Positions 1 to 6,884 of a stretch of 64,000 nucleotides of DNA are shown one piece after another. The notes under the pieces are model-generated. The model searched no databases. It saw only the letters and a program-made list of their open reading frames with translations, and had not been told where the DNA came from. The stretch is from JAGFIY01 sp964499285 (GTDB lineage: Bacteria; Bacteroidota; Ignavibacteria; Ignavibacteriales; Melioribacteraceae). Location: NCBI GenBank assembly GCA_964499285.1, contig CAZCLA010000014.1:1-64000 (forward strand), given 5' to 3'. The position numbers and the translations under genes were made by a program. Within the stretch, counting starts at the first letter, position 1; each line of letters begins with the position of its first letter.

Positions 1-185
1 ACAAAAACAAATGGTTCTCCTCTCTCATTCCTTGCAACTAATGTCTTGAAAACTTGCTCCGGTGCAGCATTTATTTTCATTGCAACCGAAACCGCGTCCA
101 ATTCATTATCGGAGGAGATGTATTCATAAGTCTGAAAACTAATTTCAAGAGTTTCTAAAATTCTAACGGCATTAGTTTTTTTCAT
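1..185 (-). CDS. ybaK: Cys-tRNA(Pro) deacylase, YbaK/EbsC family (3' part beyond window)
   Basis: The N-terminal 61 residues of a minus-strand gene that runs off the left edge. It starts MKKTNAVRILE at 185 and reads on through NAAPEQVFKTLVARN, the pattern typical of YbaK/EbsC free-standing editing domains, which hydrolyse mischarged Cys-tRNA(Pro). The family is about 155-160 residues long, so roughly 60% is missing. It is divergent from the lipoprotein gene at 264, with 78 bases between them. The identification rests on the N-terminal signature only; a related YbaK/ProX-type deacylase is the alternative. Confidence 0.75.
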   Translation of the reverse strand, partial: MKKTNAVRILETLEISFQTYEYISSDNELDAVSVAMKINAAPEQVFKTLVARNERGEPFVF

Positions 186-263
186 GTATTATTTCATCAA
201 GCAATTTTTTTGCTAAAGTTTTATTTACTAATTTATTCGCAAACAAATAATCAAAAACATAAT

Positions 264-689
264 ATGAAGAAAATATTTTTTATCATATCCGCAATCCTTT
301 TAACGATTTCCGCTTGCAGCGAGAAGCAGGAAAAACCGCTTGAACTTTTCAGCGCCGAGGCTTTTGCATTTAAGCTAGATAATAATTGGGAGCTTAATGG
401 TACAACCTACGTTCGTAACTTCACACAGGAAGAAAATAATTTCGGATACAGCCACAAAATATCCTACAAAATTGATTTAGTAAAACCGAACGGAGATGAA
501 ATTTATATTTTATCGGATGAAGTTGAAAACAATATTGATGAAAGAGCCCTTGATATACCTCTAGAATTTCAGACGGAATTAGATTCAACGTACAAGCTTG
601 GGAAATATAAAATTATCTTTAACGTCAAAGATGAATTATCGGGAAAGACCGGAACTATAGAAACTTTTTTTGAACTGAACGAATATTAA
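264..689 (+). CDS. Small putative lipoprotein of unknown function
   Basis: A 141-residue protein. The open frame extends upstream to 210, but the start at 264 is preferred because it gives a clean type II signal peptide: two Lys, a hydrophobic stretch, then the lipobox ISAC with Cys around residue 18, followed by a charged segment (SEKQEK). The mature part is mostly beta-type, acidic, without Cys, and I do not recognise a family. It is likely anchored in the periplasm or outer membrane. It stands alone and ends two bases before a hairpin shared with the convergent glnA. Confidence 0.75.
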   Translation: MKKIFFIISAILLTISACSEKQEKPLELFSAEAFAFKLDNNWELNGTTYVRNFTQEENNFGYSHKISYKIDLVKPNGDEIYILSDEVENNIDERALDIPLEFQTELDSTYKLGKYKIIFNVKDELSGKTGTIETFFELNEY

Positions 690-711
690 AAAGCGGCTCA
701 AAAGCCGCTTT
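690..711. terminator. Bidirectional terminator between lipoprotein gene and glnA
   Basis: A perfect 8-bp stem (AAAGCGGC, loop TCAAAA, GCCGCTTT) lies directly after the lipoprotein stop codon and 23 bases from the glnA stop. The A/T ends of the stem can act as short U-tracts in both directions, as expected between convergent genes. Confidence 0.75.
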
Positions 712-733
712 AAGTTTTCTGATTTCAAATCCA

Positions 734-2161
734 TTAAACATCATAATAAAGTGAAAACTCGTAAGGATGCGGCTGAAGCGCCATAGGTTTCACTTCTTTT
801 TCCATTTTATATTTTATCCATGTGTTTATCACGTCCTCAGTAAATACATCTCCTTTAAGCAAATATTGGTGATCTTCAGCCAAAGCTTGAAGTGCTCCTT
901 CCAAACTTCCCGGAGTTGAAGGAACGTTCATCAGCTCTTCAGGTTCCATATCGTAAATATCCTTATCAAGCGGATCACCCGGATCAACCCTGTTCATTAT
1001 GCCATCAATCCCTGCCATTAATATTGCAGAAAACGCCAAGTAGGGATTTGCGGTCGGATCGGGACATCTAAATTCAATTCTTTTAGATTTCGGACTTGTT
1101 GAATACATAGGAATTCTCACGGCAGCGCTTCTGTTCCTTTGTGAATAAGCAAGTCTTACAGGAGCTTCAAAACCCGGAACTAATCTTTTATAGCTGTTTG
1201 TCGTCGGATTTGTAAACGCCAAGAGTGATGGAGCGTGTTTTAATATTCCGCCGATGAAATAAAGTCCCATCTCACTCAACCCGGCATAACCCGTTCCCGC
1301 AAAAAGTGGTTTTCCTTTTTTCCAAAGACTTGTATGTACATGCATACCGCTTCCGTTATCACCTTGAATCGGTTTCGGCATGTATGTAACAGTTTTATTA
1401 TTTCGTTTTGCAGTGTTCTTAATAATATATTTAAACATAAGAAGCTGATCGGCAGCTGTTACCATAGGTTGAAAACGAAGATCGATTTCACATTGGCCCC
1501 CGCTCGCAACTTCATGATGCTGCGCTTCAACATCCAACCCAGCATTCATTAAGTTTATCACCATTTCATTTCGAAGATCATTTAATGAATCAGTTGGAGG
1601 AACAGGAAAATATCCTTCTTTATATCTTGGTTTATAGCCTAAGTTCGGACCTTCGTCGGCTCCGGTATTCCATCTTCCTTCGACTGAATCTACAAAGTAA
1701 AATGAACTATTCGGTTTCGAGTCAAAACGCACATCATCAAATACAAAAAACTCGGCTTCAGGGCCAAAGAAAACAGTATCAGCAATATTTGTCGATTTTA
1801 TATAAGCTTCGGCTTTTTGAGCAATGTGCCGCGGGCAACGAGAATATTTTTCTTTTGTAGCCGGTTCGTAAACATCGCAAATCATACTTACCGTGGGTGC
1901 CTCGATGAATTCATCGACAAACATTGTTTCGGGATCCGGTATAATCAGCATATCGCTTTCATTAATTGCTTTCCAACCGCGAATTGACGAGCCGTCGAAG
2001 CCATAACCGTTAACAAACGAATCTGCATCAAAATGAGTTGAAGGAACAGTAAAATGCTGCCATTGCCCCGGAAAATCCATAAACTTAAAATCAATAAATT
2101 TTATTTTATTCGATTTTACAAAATCGAGTACTTTTTCAATGTTTGATTTTGTTTGTGCCAT
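734..2161 (-). CDS. glnA: Glutamine synthetase, type I
   Basis: A 475-residue GSI enzyme (ATP-dependent Glu + NH4+ to Gln), full length against the 469-residue E. coli enzyme. Visible motifs are NGYGFDGSSIRGW near residue 51, the catalytic-site segments FFGPEAEFF and GGQCEIDLRF, NGSGMHVHTS (ATP/ammonium region), and RSAAVRIP. Near the C-terminus, KDIYDMEPEE aligns with the adenylylation loop of GSI-beta enzymes, with Tyr403 in the place of E. coli Tyr397, so control by an adenylyltransferase is possible. The start codon overlaps the stop of the upstream Lrp/AsnC regulator (TAATG), so the two are translationally coupled and probably co-transcribed. Confidence 0.97.
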   Translation of the reverse strand: MAQTKSNIEKVLDFVKSNKIKFIDFKFMDFPGQWQHFTVPSTHFDADSFVNGYGFDGSSIRGWKAINESDMLIIPDPETMFVDEFIEAPTVSMICDVYEPATKEKYSRCPRHIAQKAEAYIKSTNIADTVFFGPEAEFFVFDDVRFDSKPNSSFYFVDSVEGRWNTGADEGPNLGYKPRYKEGYFPVPPTDSLNDLRNEMVINLMNAGLDVEAQHHEVASGGQCEIDLRFQPMVTAADQLLMFKYIIKNTAKRNNKTVTYMPKPIQGDNGSGMHVHTSLWKKGKPLFAGTGYAGLSEMGLYFIGGILKHAPSLLAFTNPTTNSYKRLVPGFEAPVRLAYSQRNRSAAVRIPMYSTSPKSKRIEFRCPDPTANPYLAFSAILMAGIDGIMNRVDPGDPLDKDIYDMEPEELMNVPSTPGSLEGALQALAEDHQYLLKGDVFTEDVINTWIKYKMEKEVKPMALQPHPYEFSLYYDV

Positions 2162-2619
2162 TATTTACCCTCGCTTAAATTTAGTTTAGTTGATTCTTTA
2201 ATTGCCGATAGAACAAAACTCGTGACAGTTCTATTTACGCCGGGCCAACTTTGAATTTCACCAAGCAGCCGTTCAAGTGCAGCGGTATCCTTAACAATAG
2301 CTTTCAAGATATGCGACCCCTCTCCGAGTACTGAATAACACTCGACGATCTCCGGTGTGTTTTTAACGTTTGTCACAAGTTTTTTATAATTTGAAGAAGA
2401 ATTTGTTATTACCTGAATTATTGCCATGATATCGAACCCGAAAACTTTACGGTCAACTTTTGTGTAATAACCTTTAATAATTCCGCTCTCCTCAAGTTTT
2501 TTCATTCTCTCACTTAACGAAGGAAGTGATAAACCGACTGCTTCCGCAATTGCATTTCGTTTTATCCTTCCGTTTTCCTGAAGCAGATTTAAAATCTGAA
2601 TGTCTATTTTATCAATCAT
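2161..2619 (-). CDS. Lrp/AsnC family transcriptional regulator
   Basis: A 152-residue protein with the classic Lrp/AsnC layout: an N-terminal winged HTH (residues 1-60, IDIQILNLLQENGR followed by AIAEAVGLSLPSLSERMKKLEESGII) and a C-terminal RAM ligand-binding domain (about 65-145, with ECYSVLGEGSHILKAIVKD). Members bind amino acids and act as dimers or octamers. It is the first gene of a two-gene operon with glnA (one-base overlap), so glutamine or general nitrogen status is the natural effector to suspect, but that is inference. Two inverted repeats lie 28-57 bases upstream and could be its own operators. Confidence 0.93.
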   Translation of the reverse strand: MIDKIDIQILNLLQENGRIKRNAIAEAVGLSLPSLSERMKKLEESGIIKGYYTKVDRKVFGFDIMAIIQVITNSSSNYKKLVTNVKNTPEIVECYSVLGEGSHILKAIVKDTAALERLLGEIQSWPGVNRTVTSFVLSAIKESTKLNLSEGK

Positions 2620-2646
2620 AACTTATTTATTTAGGTTAATATGAAA

Positions 2647-2676
2647 TTTTGACTCAAAACATAAGGCAAAATTTTG
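2647..2676. promoter_or_regulatory. Candidate Lrp/AsnC operator pair upstream of lrp-glnA
   Basis: TTTTGA-C-TCAAAA (2647-2659, perfect 6-1-6 inverted repeat) and CAAAATTTTG (2667-2676, perfect 10-bp palindrome), with centres about 18 bases apart. Both lie just upstream of the regulator start at 2619. Lrp-family operators are AT-rich degenerate palindromes and autoregulation is common, but AT-rich DNA produces such repeats by chance. Confidence 0.4.
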
Positions 2677-2715
2677 TTTTATCCAAATAAATTATGTTAA
2701 AAAATTAATCGGAAA

Positions 2716-3525
2716 TTACTTCTTCAAAATTCCGTAGGGTGTAAACGGTGAGTTTTCTTTTTTTACTTGTTCGAAAAGGATTAGATTTTTCTCCGGTCGC
2801 GGTTGGAGTTCATGATAAAGATGATACTGCACAGCAATATTATTTAAGGATTTTACTTCCACCTCGTTCAATTCAAGTCGATATTGAACATCGCTATCCT
2901 CCCCGATTGAAGGTGCTTCATAACGTTCGTCAAAACCGTTTATATCCTTAATATCGTTTTTAAATAACGAAAAATTGCAGCCTATAAGTCCGCGTTTTTT
3001 CTTATTGAACAGTGATCTTAAGAATTTTCGCTTAAAATAAAAACCTTTTTCAACATCGAAGGATTCTCCAAAAATTCCGTCAAGTATAAGTGCAAAAATT
3101 TTATTTTCCGGACTGCCCGCCGCAACCGTTTCGAAGGTTAAACTATTCGTGAATTTCTCGGAGAGATTTACCCTTCTTCCGGTAAGCACAACTTTTTTAT
3201 TTGAGTTAAGCACGTGCTGTTCAACAAATTTTGGATGCGGGATACAGTCTCCGTCTATAAATATCAGATACTCCCCTTCAGCTTTTTGAATTGCTTGATT
3301 AAGAATTTTGTTCTTACGAAATCCTTTATCCTCGTGCCAGACGTGCTTTATAGTCAGATCCGAAAAACGCTGATCCGAGAAGATGTTTTCGATCATTGTC
3401 TTCGGCGAGCCGTCATCTGCAATTATTATTTCAAAGTTTTTGCGAGATTGTTTTATAAATCCCGCAAGAACCAAATGCAGATAATCTATTCTCTGATAGA
3501 ATGATATAATTACTGAAACTTTCAA
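2716..3525 (-). CDS. Family 2 glycosyltransferase
   Basis: A 269-residue GT-A fold enzyme. The N-terminal GT2 signature is VSVIISFYQRIDYL with IIADDGSP around residue 35; the metal-binding DxD motif sits in FIDGDCIPHP around residue 90. The C-terminal part, with GCNFSLFKNDIKDINGFDE and GEDSDVQYRLE, resembles the chondroitin-polymerase/galactosyltransferase-like acceptor region (Glyco_transf_7C-like), where the ED pair is the usual catalytic base site. Soluble or peripherally membrane-bound; no TM segment. It stands alone, so the acceptor (surface polysaccharide or LPS) cannot be stated. Confidence 0.88.
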   Translation of the reverse strand: MKVSVIISFYQRIDYLHLVLAGFIKQSRKNFEIIIADDGSPKTMIENIFSDQRFSDLTIKHVWHEDKGFRKNKILNQAIQKAEGEYLIFIDGDCIPHPKFVEQHVLNSNKKVVLTGRRVNLSEKFTNSLTFETVAAGSPENKIFALILDGIFGESFDVEKGFYFKRKFLRSLFNKKKRGLIGCNFSLFKNDIKDINGFDERYEAPSIGEDSDVQYRLELNEVEVKSLNNIAVQYHLYHELQPRPEKNLILFEQVKKENSPFTPYGILKK

Positions 3526-3594
3526 TAATTGTTCAACTGTTATTCAATAGCAAAGTTAACCGATTATTATGTGAAGGTAAACTAAGTATAAAAA

Positions 3595-4323
3595 TTAAGG
3601 CTTATGCCCAACAACAGTGATGCTGAAAATCCCAATATTCCGACTCTTAAAATCTAACACCTCATCTTCGGTAAGATATTCTTTCAATAACTCATTAGGC
3701 AGTTCAATTACTTTCGTACGTTTTATTTCGATGTTTTCAAATCCGTGTCTTTTAATAATTTCAAGATAATCTCCTTTCTGAATAGCACCGGCAACGCAGC
3801 CGGCATACATTTCTGCTGATTCTTTTAGTCTAGGATGAAGTTCCCCTTTTATAACGATATCCGAGACACAAAAATGACCGCCGGGTTTAAGTATTCTGAA
3901 AATTTCGGCGAATGCTTTCTCTTTATCCGGGACAAGGTTTAGGACACAATTGCTTATAACCACATCTGCTTCTGATTCATCCAAAGGAATGTTTTCGATT
4001 TCCCCAAGTTTGAACTTAACATTTTTGTATCCAGTTAAAAATTTGTTGGCGTTTGCTTTATCTATCATTTCTTGTGTAAAGTCAATTCCGATTAGTTTTC
4101 CTTCTTCCCCGGCAAATGGACGAGCCACAAAAATATCATTGCCCGCACCGGAACCTAGATCGACTACAACATCTCCGTTTCGAATACCGGCATACTCTGT
4201 CGGAACACCGCAGCCCAGTCCAAGATCTGCAGTATCGACATAACCATCAAGCTGAGTGTAATCGTCCTGCATAATAGTGTAATCTACTATTTTCGAGTTA
4301 TTGCCGCAGCCGCATCCACAGCC
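3595..4323 (-). CDS. arsM: Arsenite S-adenosylmethionine methyltransferase (N-terminus in gap)
   Basis: 242 residues are visible; the start lies in the N gap. A Gly/Cys tract (GCGCGCG, a low-complexity GC-rich stretch at the gap edge) precedes the SAM-dependent methyltransferase core: LGLGCGVP, the motif I loop DLGSGAGNDIF, GIDFTQEMID, then SNCVLNLVPDKEKAF, RILKPGGHF, and YAGCVAGAIQKGDYL. The Cys in the N-terminal tract, in SNCVLNL and in YAGCVAG match the arsenite-ligating cysteines of the ArsM family, which methylates As(III) to volatile or less retained species. No ars operon genes are visible beside it. A continuous reading frame joins it to sucC only because the gap is written as 100 N; they are separate genes. 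Confidence 0.88.
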   Translation of the reverse strand, partial: GCGCGCGNNSKIVDYTIMQDDYTQLDGYVDTADLGLGCGVPTEYAGIRNGDVVVDLGSGAGNDIFVARPFAGEEGKLIGIDFTQEMIDKANANKFLTGYKNVKFKLGEIENIPLDESEADVVISNCVLNLVPDKEKAFAEIFRILKPGGHFCVSDIVIKGELHPRLKESAEMYAGCVAGAIQKGDYLEIIKRHGFENIEIKRTKVIELPNELLKEYLTEDEVLDFKSRNIGIFSITVVGHKP

Positions 4324-4423
4324 NNNNNNNNNNNNNNNNNNNNNNNNNNNNNNNNNNNNNNNNNNNNNNNNNNNNNNNNNNNNNNNNNNNNNNNNNNNNN
4401 NNNNNNNNNNNNNNNNNNNNNNN
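4324..4423. other. Assembly gap (100 N)
   Basis: Exactly 100 N, the conventional symbol for a scaffold gap of unknown size. It hides the N-terminus of arsM and the last few codons of sucC; additional sequence could be missing. The left flank is a GC-rich Gly/Cys-coding low-complexity tract, a plausible cause of the break. Confidence 0.97.
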
Positions 4424-5565
4424 ACTTTCTTTGCGGCATCTTCCAGGGTCGTTGCAACTTCAAAATCTAGCTTTGATTTTTTCAGGAGCACCCCTGCTTC
4501 TTCGGCGTTAGTGCCTTCGAGTCTAACGACTATCGGGACTTCGACACCAATTTCGTTCACAGCATCAATAACACCTTGCGCCACACGATCGCATCTTACA
4601 ATTCCTCCGAATATGTTAATCAAGATTGCTTTAACATTCGGATCAGAAAGAATAATTTTAAATCCGTTTGATACCGTCTCCTTATTTGCTCCGCCGCCGA
4701 CATCAAGAAAATTTGCTGGTTCGCCGCCGGCAAGTTTTATGATATCCATGGTAGCCATCGCAAGTCCGGCTCCGTTAACCATACAGCCAACATTGCCGTC
4801 AAGCTTAATATAATTCAGATTATATTTTGAAGCTTCAATTTCAAGCGGTTCCTCTTCATCCAAATCTCTGTAAGCGACAATATCTTTGTGTCTATAGAGT
4901 GCGTTATCGTCAAAATTCATTTTTGCATCAAGGGCAATAACATCTCCTTCCTTCGTAACAACAAGGGGGTTTATCTCAGCAATTGAAGCATCACTTGCTT
5001 CATATGCTTTGTAGAGGGACATAAAGAACTTAACTGCATTTTTAAATTGATCTCCCTCAAGTCCAAGTCCAAACGCAAGTTTTCGAGCTTGATATGGTTG
5101 AAGACCAACCGCCGGATCAACTGATTCTTTCAGTATTAACTCAGGCTTTTCGGCAGCCACCTTTTCAATTTCTACGCCTCCTTCTGTGGATGCCATCACA
5201 ACATTTTTTGATTGTGCGCGATCAAGAGTGATTCCAACGTAGAGTTCGCGGTCGATGTTAACTCCCTGTTCAATTAAAAGTCGTTTTACGATTTTCCCTT
5301 CAGGACCGGTTTGATGAGTAACGAGATTCATTCCTAAAATTTGATTTGCGTATTTTCTTACTTCGGGAACTCCCTTAGCAACCTTAACACCGCCGCCTTT
5401 TCCCCTTCCACCGGCATGAATTTGTGCTTTTACAACCTTAATATTTCCTTTAATCGATTTAGCGGCTTCAACAGCTTCGTCAACGGAAAAAGCGACCTTT
5501 CCTTCAGGAACGGCAACGTTGTATTTTCTTAAAATTTCCTTTGCTTGATATTCGTGAATTTTCAT
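4424..5565 (-). CDS. sucC: Succinyl-CoA synthetase (ADP-forming) subunit beta (last residues in gap)
   Basis: 380 residues are visible of about 388 in the family. The start is MKIHEYQAKEILRKYNV, followed by the ATP-grasp domain with AQIHAGGRGKGGGVK (about residues 46-60), INPLVVTKEGDVIALDAKMNFDDNALYRH (nucleotide/Mg site, about 197-225), GNVGCMVNGAGLAMATMD and the CoA-ligase domain with NIFGGIVRCD, where the power-helix Cys is present. Pairs with SucD to convert succinyl-CoA and ADP/GDP to succinate and ATP/GTP in the TCA cycle. sucD is not adjacent on the visible side and is not in the window. Confidence 0.97.
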
Positions 5566-5650
5566 CTCAACCTTTGAATAATTTTTAATATTTGCGGGTA
5601 AAAATAATAATTATCTTTCTAAGTTATAAACTATGTTCTAAACAAAAATA

Positions 5651-5668
5651 ATTTACTTAAAAGTAAAT
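5651..5668 (-). terminator. Weak AT-rich hairpin at the end of the PepSY gene
   Basis: ATTTACTT-AA-AAGTAAAT is a perfect inverted repeat spanning the stop codon at 5657. The stem is AT-only apart from one C-G pair per arm, so it is a weak terminator candidate at best. Confidence 0.25.
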
Positions 5669-6211
5669 CAGAAGAAATACTACCGGAATTATGAAGCCAA
5701 TTATTGTAAGCCATTTTCCTCTTCCGGTAATTCCGTTCTTTCCTTTTATCATAAACATCCCGGTTATGGCAAGCAGGATTAAAATAATTGCAAAACCGTC
5801 GGCAACGTAAGTCCAAGTCTTTTTGGGGACATTTAAATGTAGAAAGTTTGTTTCACGAAAAAATCTTCTGCTCTCTACAGTTTCAATTCTCGCAATCCCC
5901 GTTCTAATATTTGCTTGAACTGTTTTACCTTCGAAGAAAATATCTACTGTAACCGGACTCGATCTAAAACTGCTCTTTAGGGTATCCGAGGTTTCAATAA
6001 AGTTCAGGACATAATCTATCATATCCGCAGTCTGCATAGTTGAGTCGGGATTTGCCGGAAAGGTTGTCTCGGTTTTTTCGATTATATAATTCGAGTTCCA
6101 CTCATCAATATGATTAACAGCGATTCCGGAGATCGCATAAATAATAGTTAATCCAACGGCAAGATACCCGAAATCACGATGAACAATGCGAACAATTTTC
6201 CGCCACTTCAT
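5657..6211 (-). CDS. PepSY-associated TM helix protein
   Basis: A 184-residue membrane protein. The N-terminus KWRKIVRIVHRDFGYLAVG followed by a helix ending ISGIAVNH is the characteristic first segment of PepSY-associated TM proteins (a His-containing helix also seen in iron-uptake associated reductases). A periplasmic domain of about 85 residues follows (about 35-130), then LNVPKKTWTYVADGFAIILILLAITGMFM and a final TM helix. Such proteins often sit with siderophore uptake or haem-containing reductases; here the upstream neighbour is a periplasmic DUF4920 protein, separated by a terminator. Substrate unknown. Confidence 0.8.
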   Translation of the reverse strand: MKWRKIVRIVHRDFGYLAVGLTIIYAISGIAVNHIDEWNSNYIIEKTETTFPANPDSTMQTADMIDYVLNFIETSDTLKSSFRSSPVTVDIFFEGKTVQANIRTGIARIETVESRRFFRETNFLHLNVPKKTWTYVADGFAIILILLAITGMFMIKGKNGITGRGKWLTIIGFIIPVVFLLIYF

Positions 6212-6220
6212 AAAAACTCC

Positions 6221-6250
6221 TAAAAAAAAGCCCTCACAAATGTGAAGGCT
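6221..6250 (-). terminator. Rho-independent terminator after the DUF4920 gene
   Basis: On the minus strand a 9-bp stem AGCCTTCAC/GTGAGGGCT (one G-U pair, loop ATTT) is followed by eight T. It lies 24 bases downstream of the DUF4920 stop and just upstream of the PepSY gene start, so these two neighbours are probably separate transcription units. Confidence 0.85.
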
Positions 6251-6273
6251 TACTGTACAAAATTAATAACCGG

Positions 6274-6753
6274 TTATTTAATGAGAGCACCAATTCCTTT
6301 AATCATATATTTCTTTGTTTCCTTTTGCACTTTTTCGTGTTCGCACTCTTCGGATTCTTTTTTCTCTTCGTCTCCGCATTCATGAGTTCCACCGTCACCT
6401 ACACAAGCTTCTTCTGTCACCATAACGGAATAAACTTCACCTTCTACAAGAGCGGTTTTTCCTTTTGCTTCCATCGGGAAAACTATTACTCCGTCGTCAA
6501 CTTTAACAATTACTGATTCCATCTCTTTATCGCTTGCAAGTTCTATCCAGCAACCGGCTTTTTTACATACATTTACAACCGTGCCCTCAATCAGGACTTT
6601 CTTTCCTTCAAACTCGTTTCCGTTTGATAAAATTTCGGAGATCATTGTTTTGTCTGTCAAGGTAATTGGTTTGCCGTATTTATCTCCTTCTTCGGCTAAT
6701 AATAAAGTTGTCGAAAAAAGAATAAGTGTCAAAATTAATGCTGCTTTTTTCAT
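6274..6753 (-). CDS. Exported DUF4920 domain protein with metal-ligand-rich tail
   Basis: A 159-residue protein with a Sec signal peptide (MKKAALILTLILFSTTLLLAEE, cleavage near residue 20). The core KVLIEGTVVNVCKKAGCWIEL is the diagnostic DUF4920 stretch with a CxxxxCW pair. After ALVEGEVYSVMV comes a segment rich in Cys, His and Glu (EEACVGDGGTHECGDEEK and ESEECEHEK, about residues 112-142) before the conserved C-terminal strand; this insertion looks like a metal-binding loop, which is my inference. Function of the family is unknown; periplasmic redox or metal handling would fit. Confidence 0.82.
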   Translation of the reverse strand: MKKAALILTLILFSTTLLLAEEGDKYGKPITLTDKTMISEILSNGNEFEGKKVLIEGTVVNVCKKAGCWIELASDKEMESVIVKVDDGVIVFPMEAKGKTALVEGEVYSVMVTEEACVGDGGTHECGDEEKKESEECEHEKVQKETKKYMIKGIGALIK

Positions 6754-6821
6754 ATTGGTTCCTTTTAGCTTGTTGTTATGTAAATCGAGTGCATTAAAAT
6801 AAAGGATTGAAATTGATTTTT

Positions 6822-6829
6822 CAAATCTA
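6822..6829 (-). promoter_or_regulatory. Candidate Bacteroidota-type -10 box for the DUF4920 gene
   Basis: TAGATTTG on the minus strand matches the TAnnTTTG -10 consensus known for Bacteroidota primary sigma factors, about 70 bases upstream of the DUF4920 start. No clear -33 element was seen. Confidence 0.3.
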
Positions 6830-6884
6830 ATTATTCGACTGAGTATAAAAATGATTATATTGGCTTTATAACAAAGAAAAAATC

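Noticed and set aside
1334..1860. Plus-strand frames opposite glnA
   Set aside because: They are shadows of the strongly conserved glnA frame, have no ribosome sites and resemble no family.
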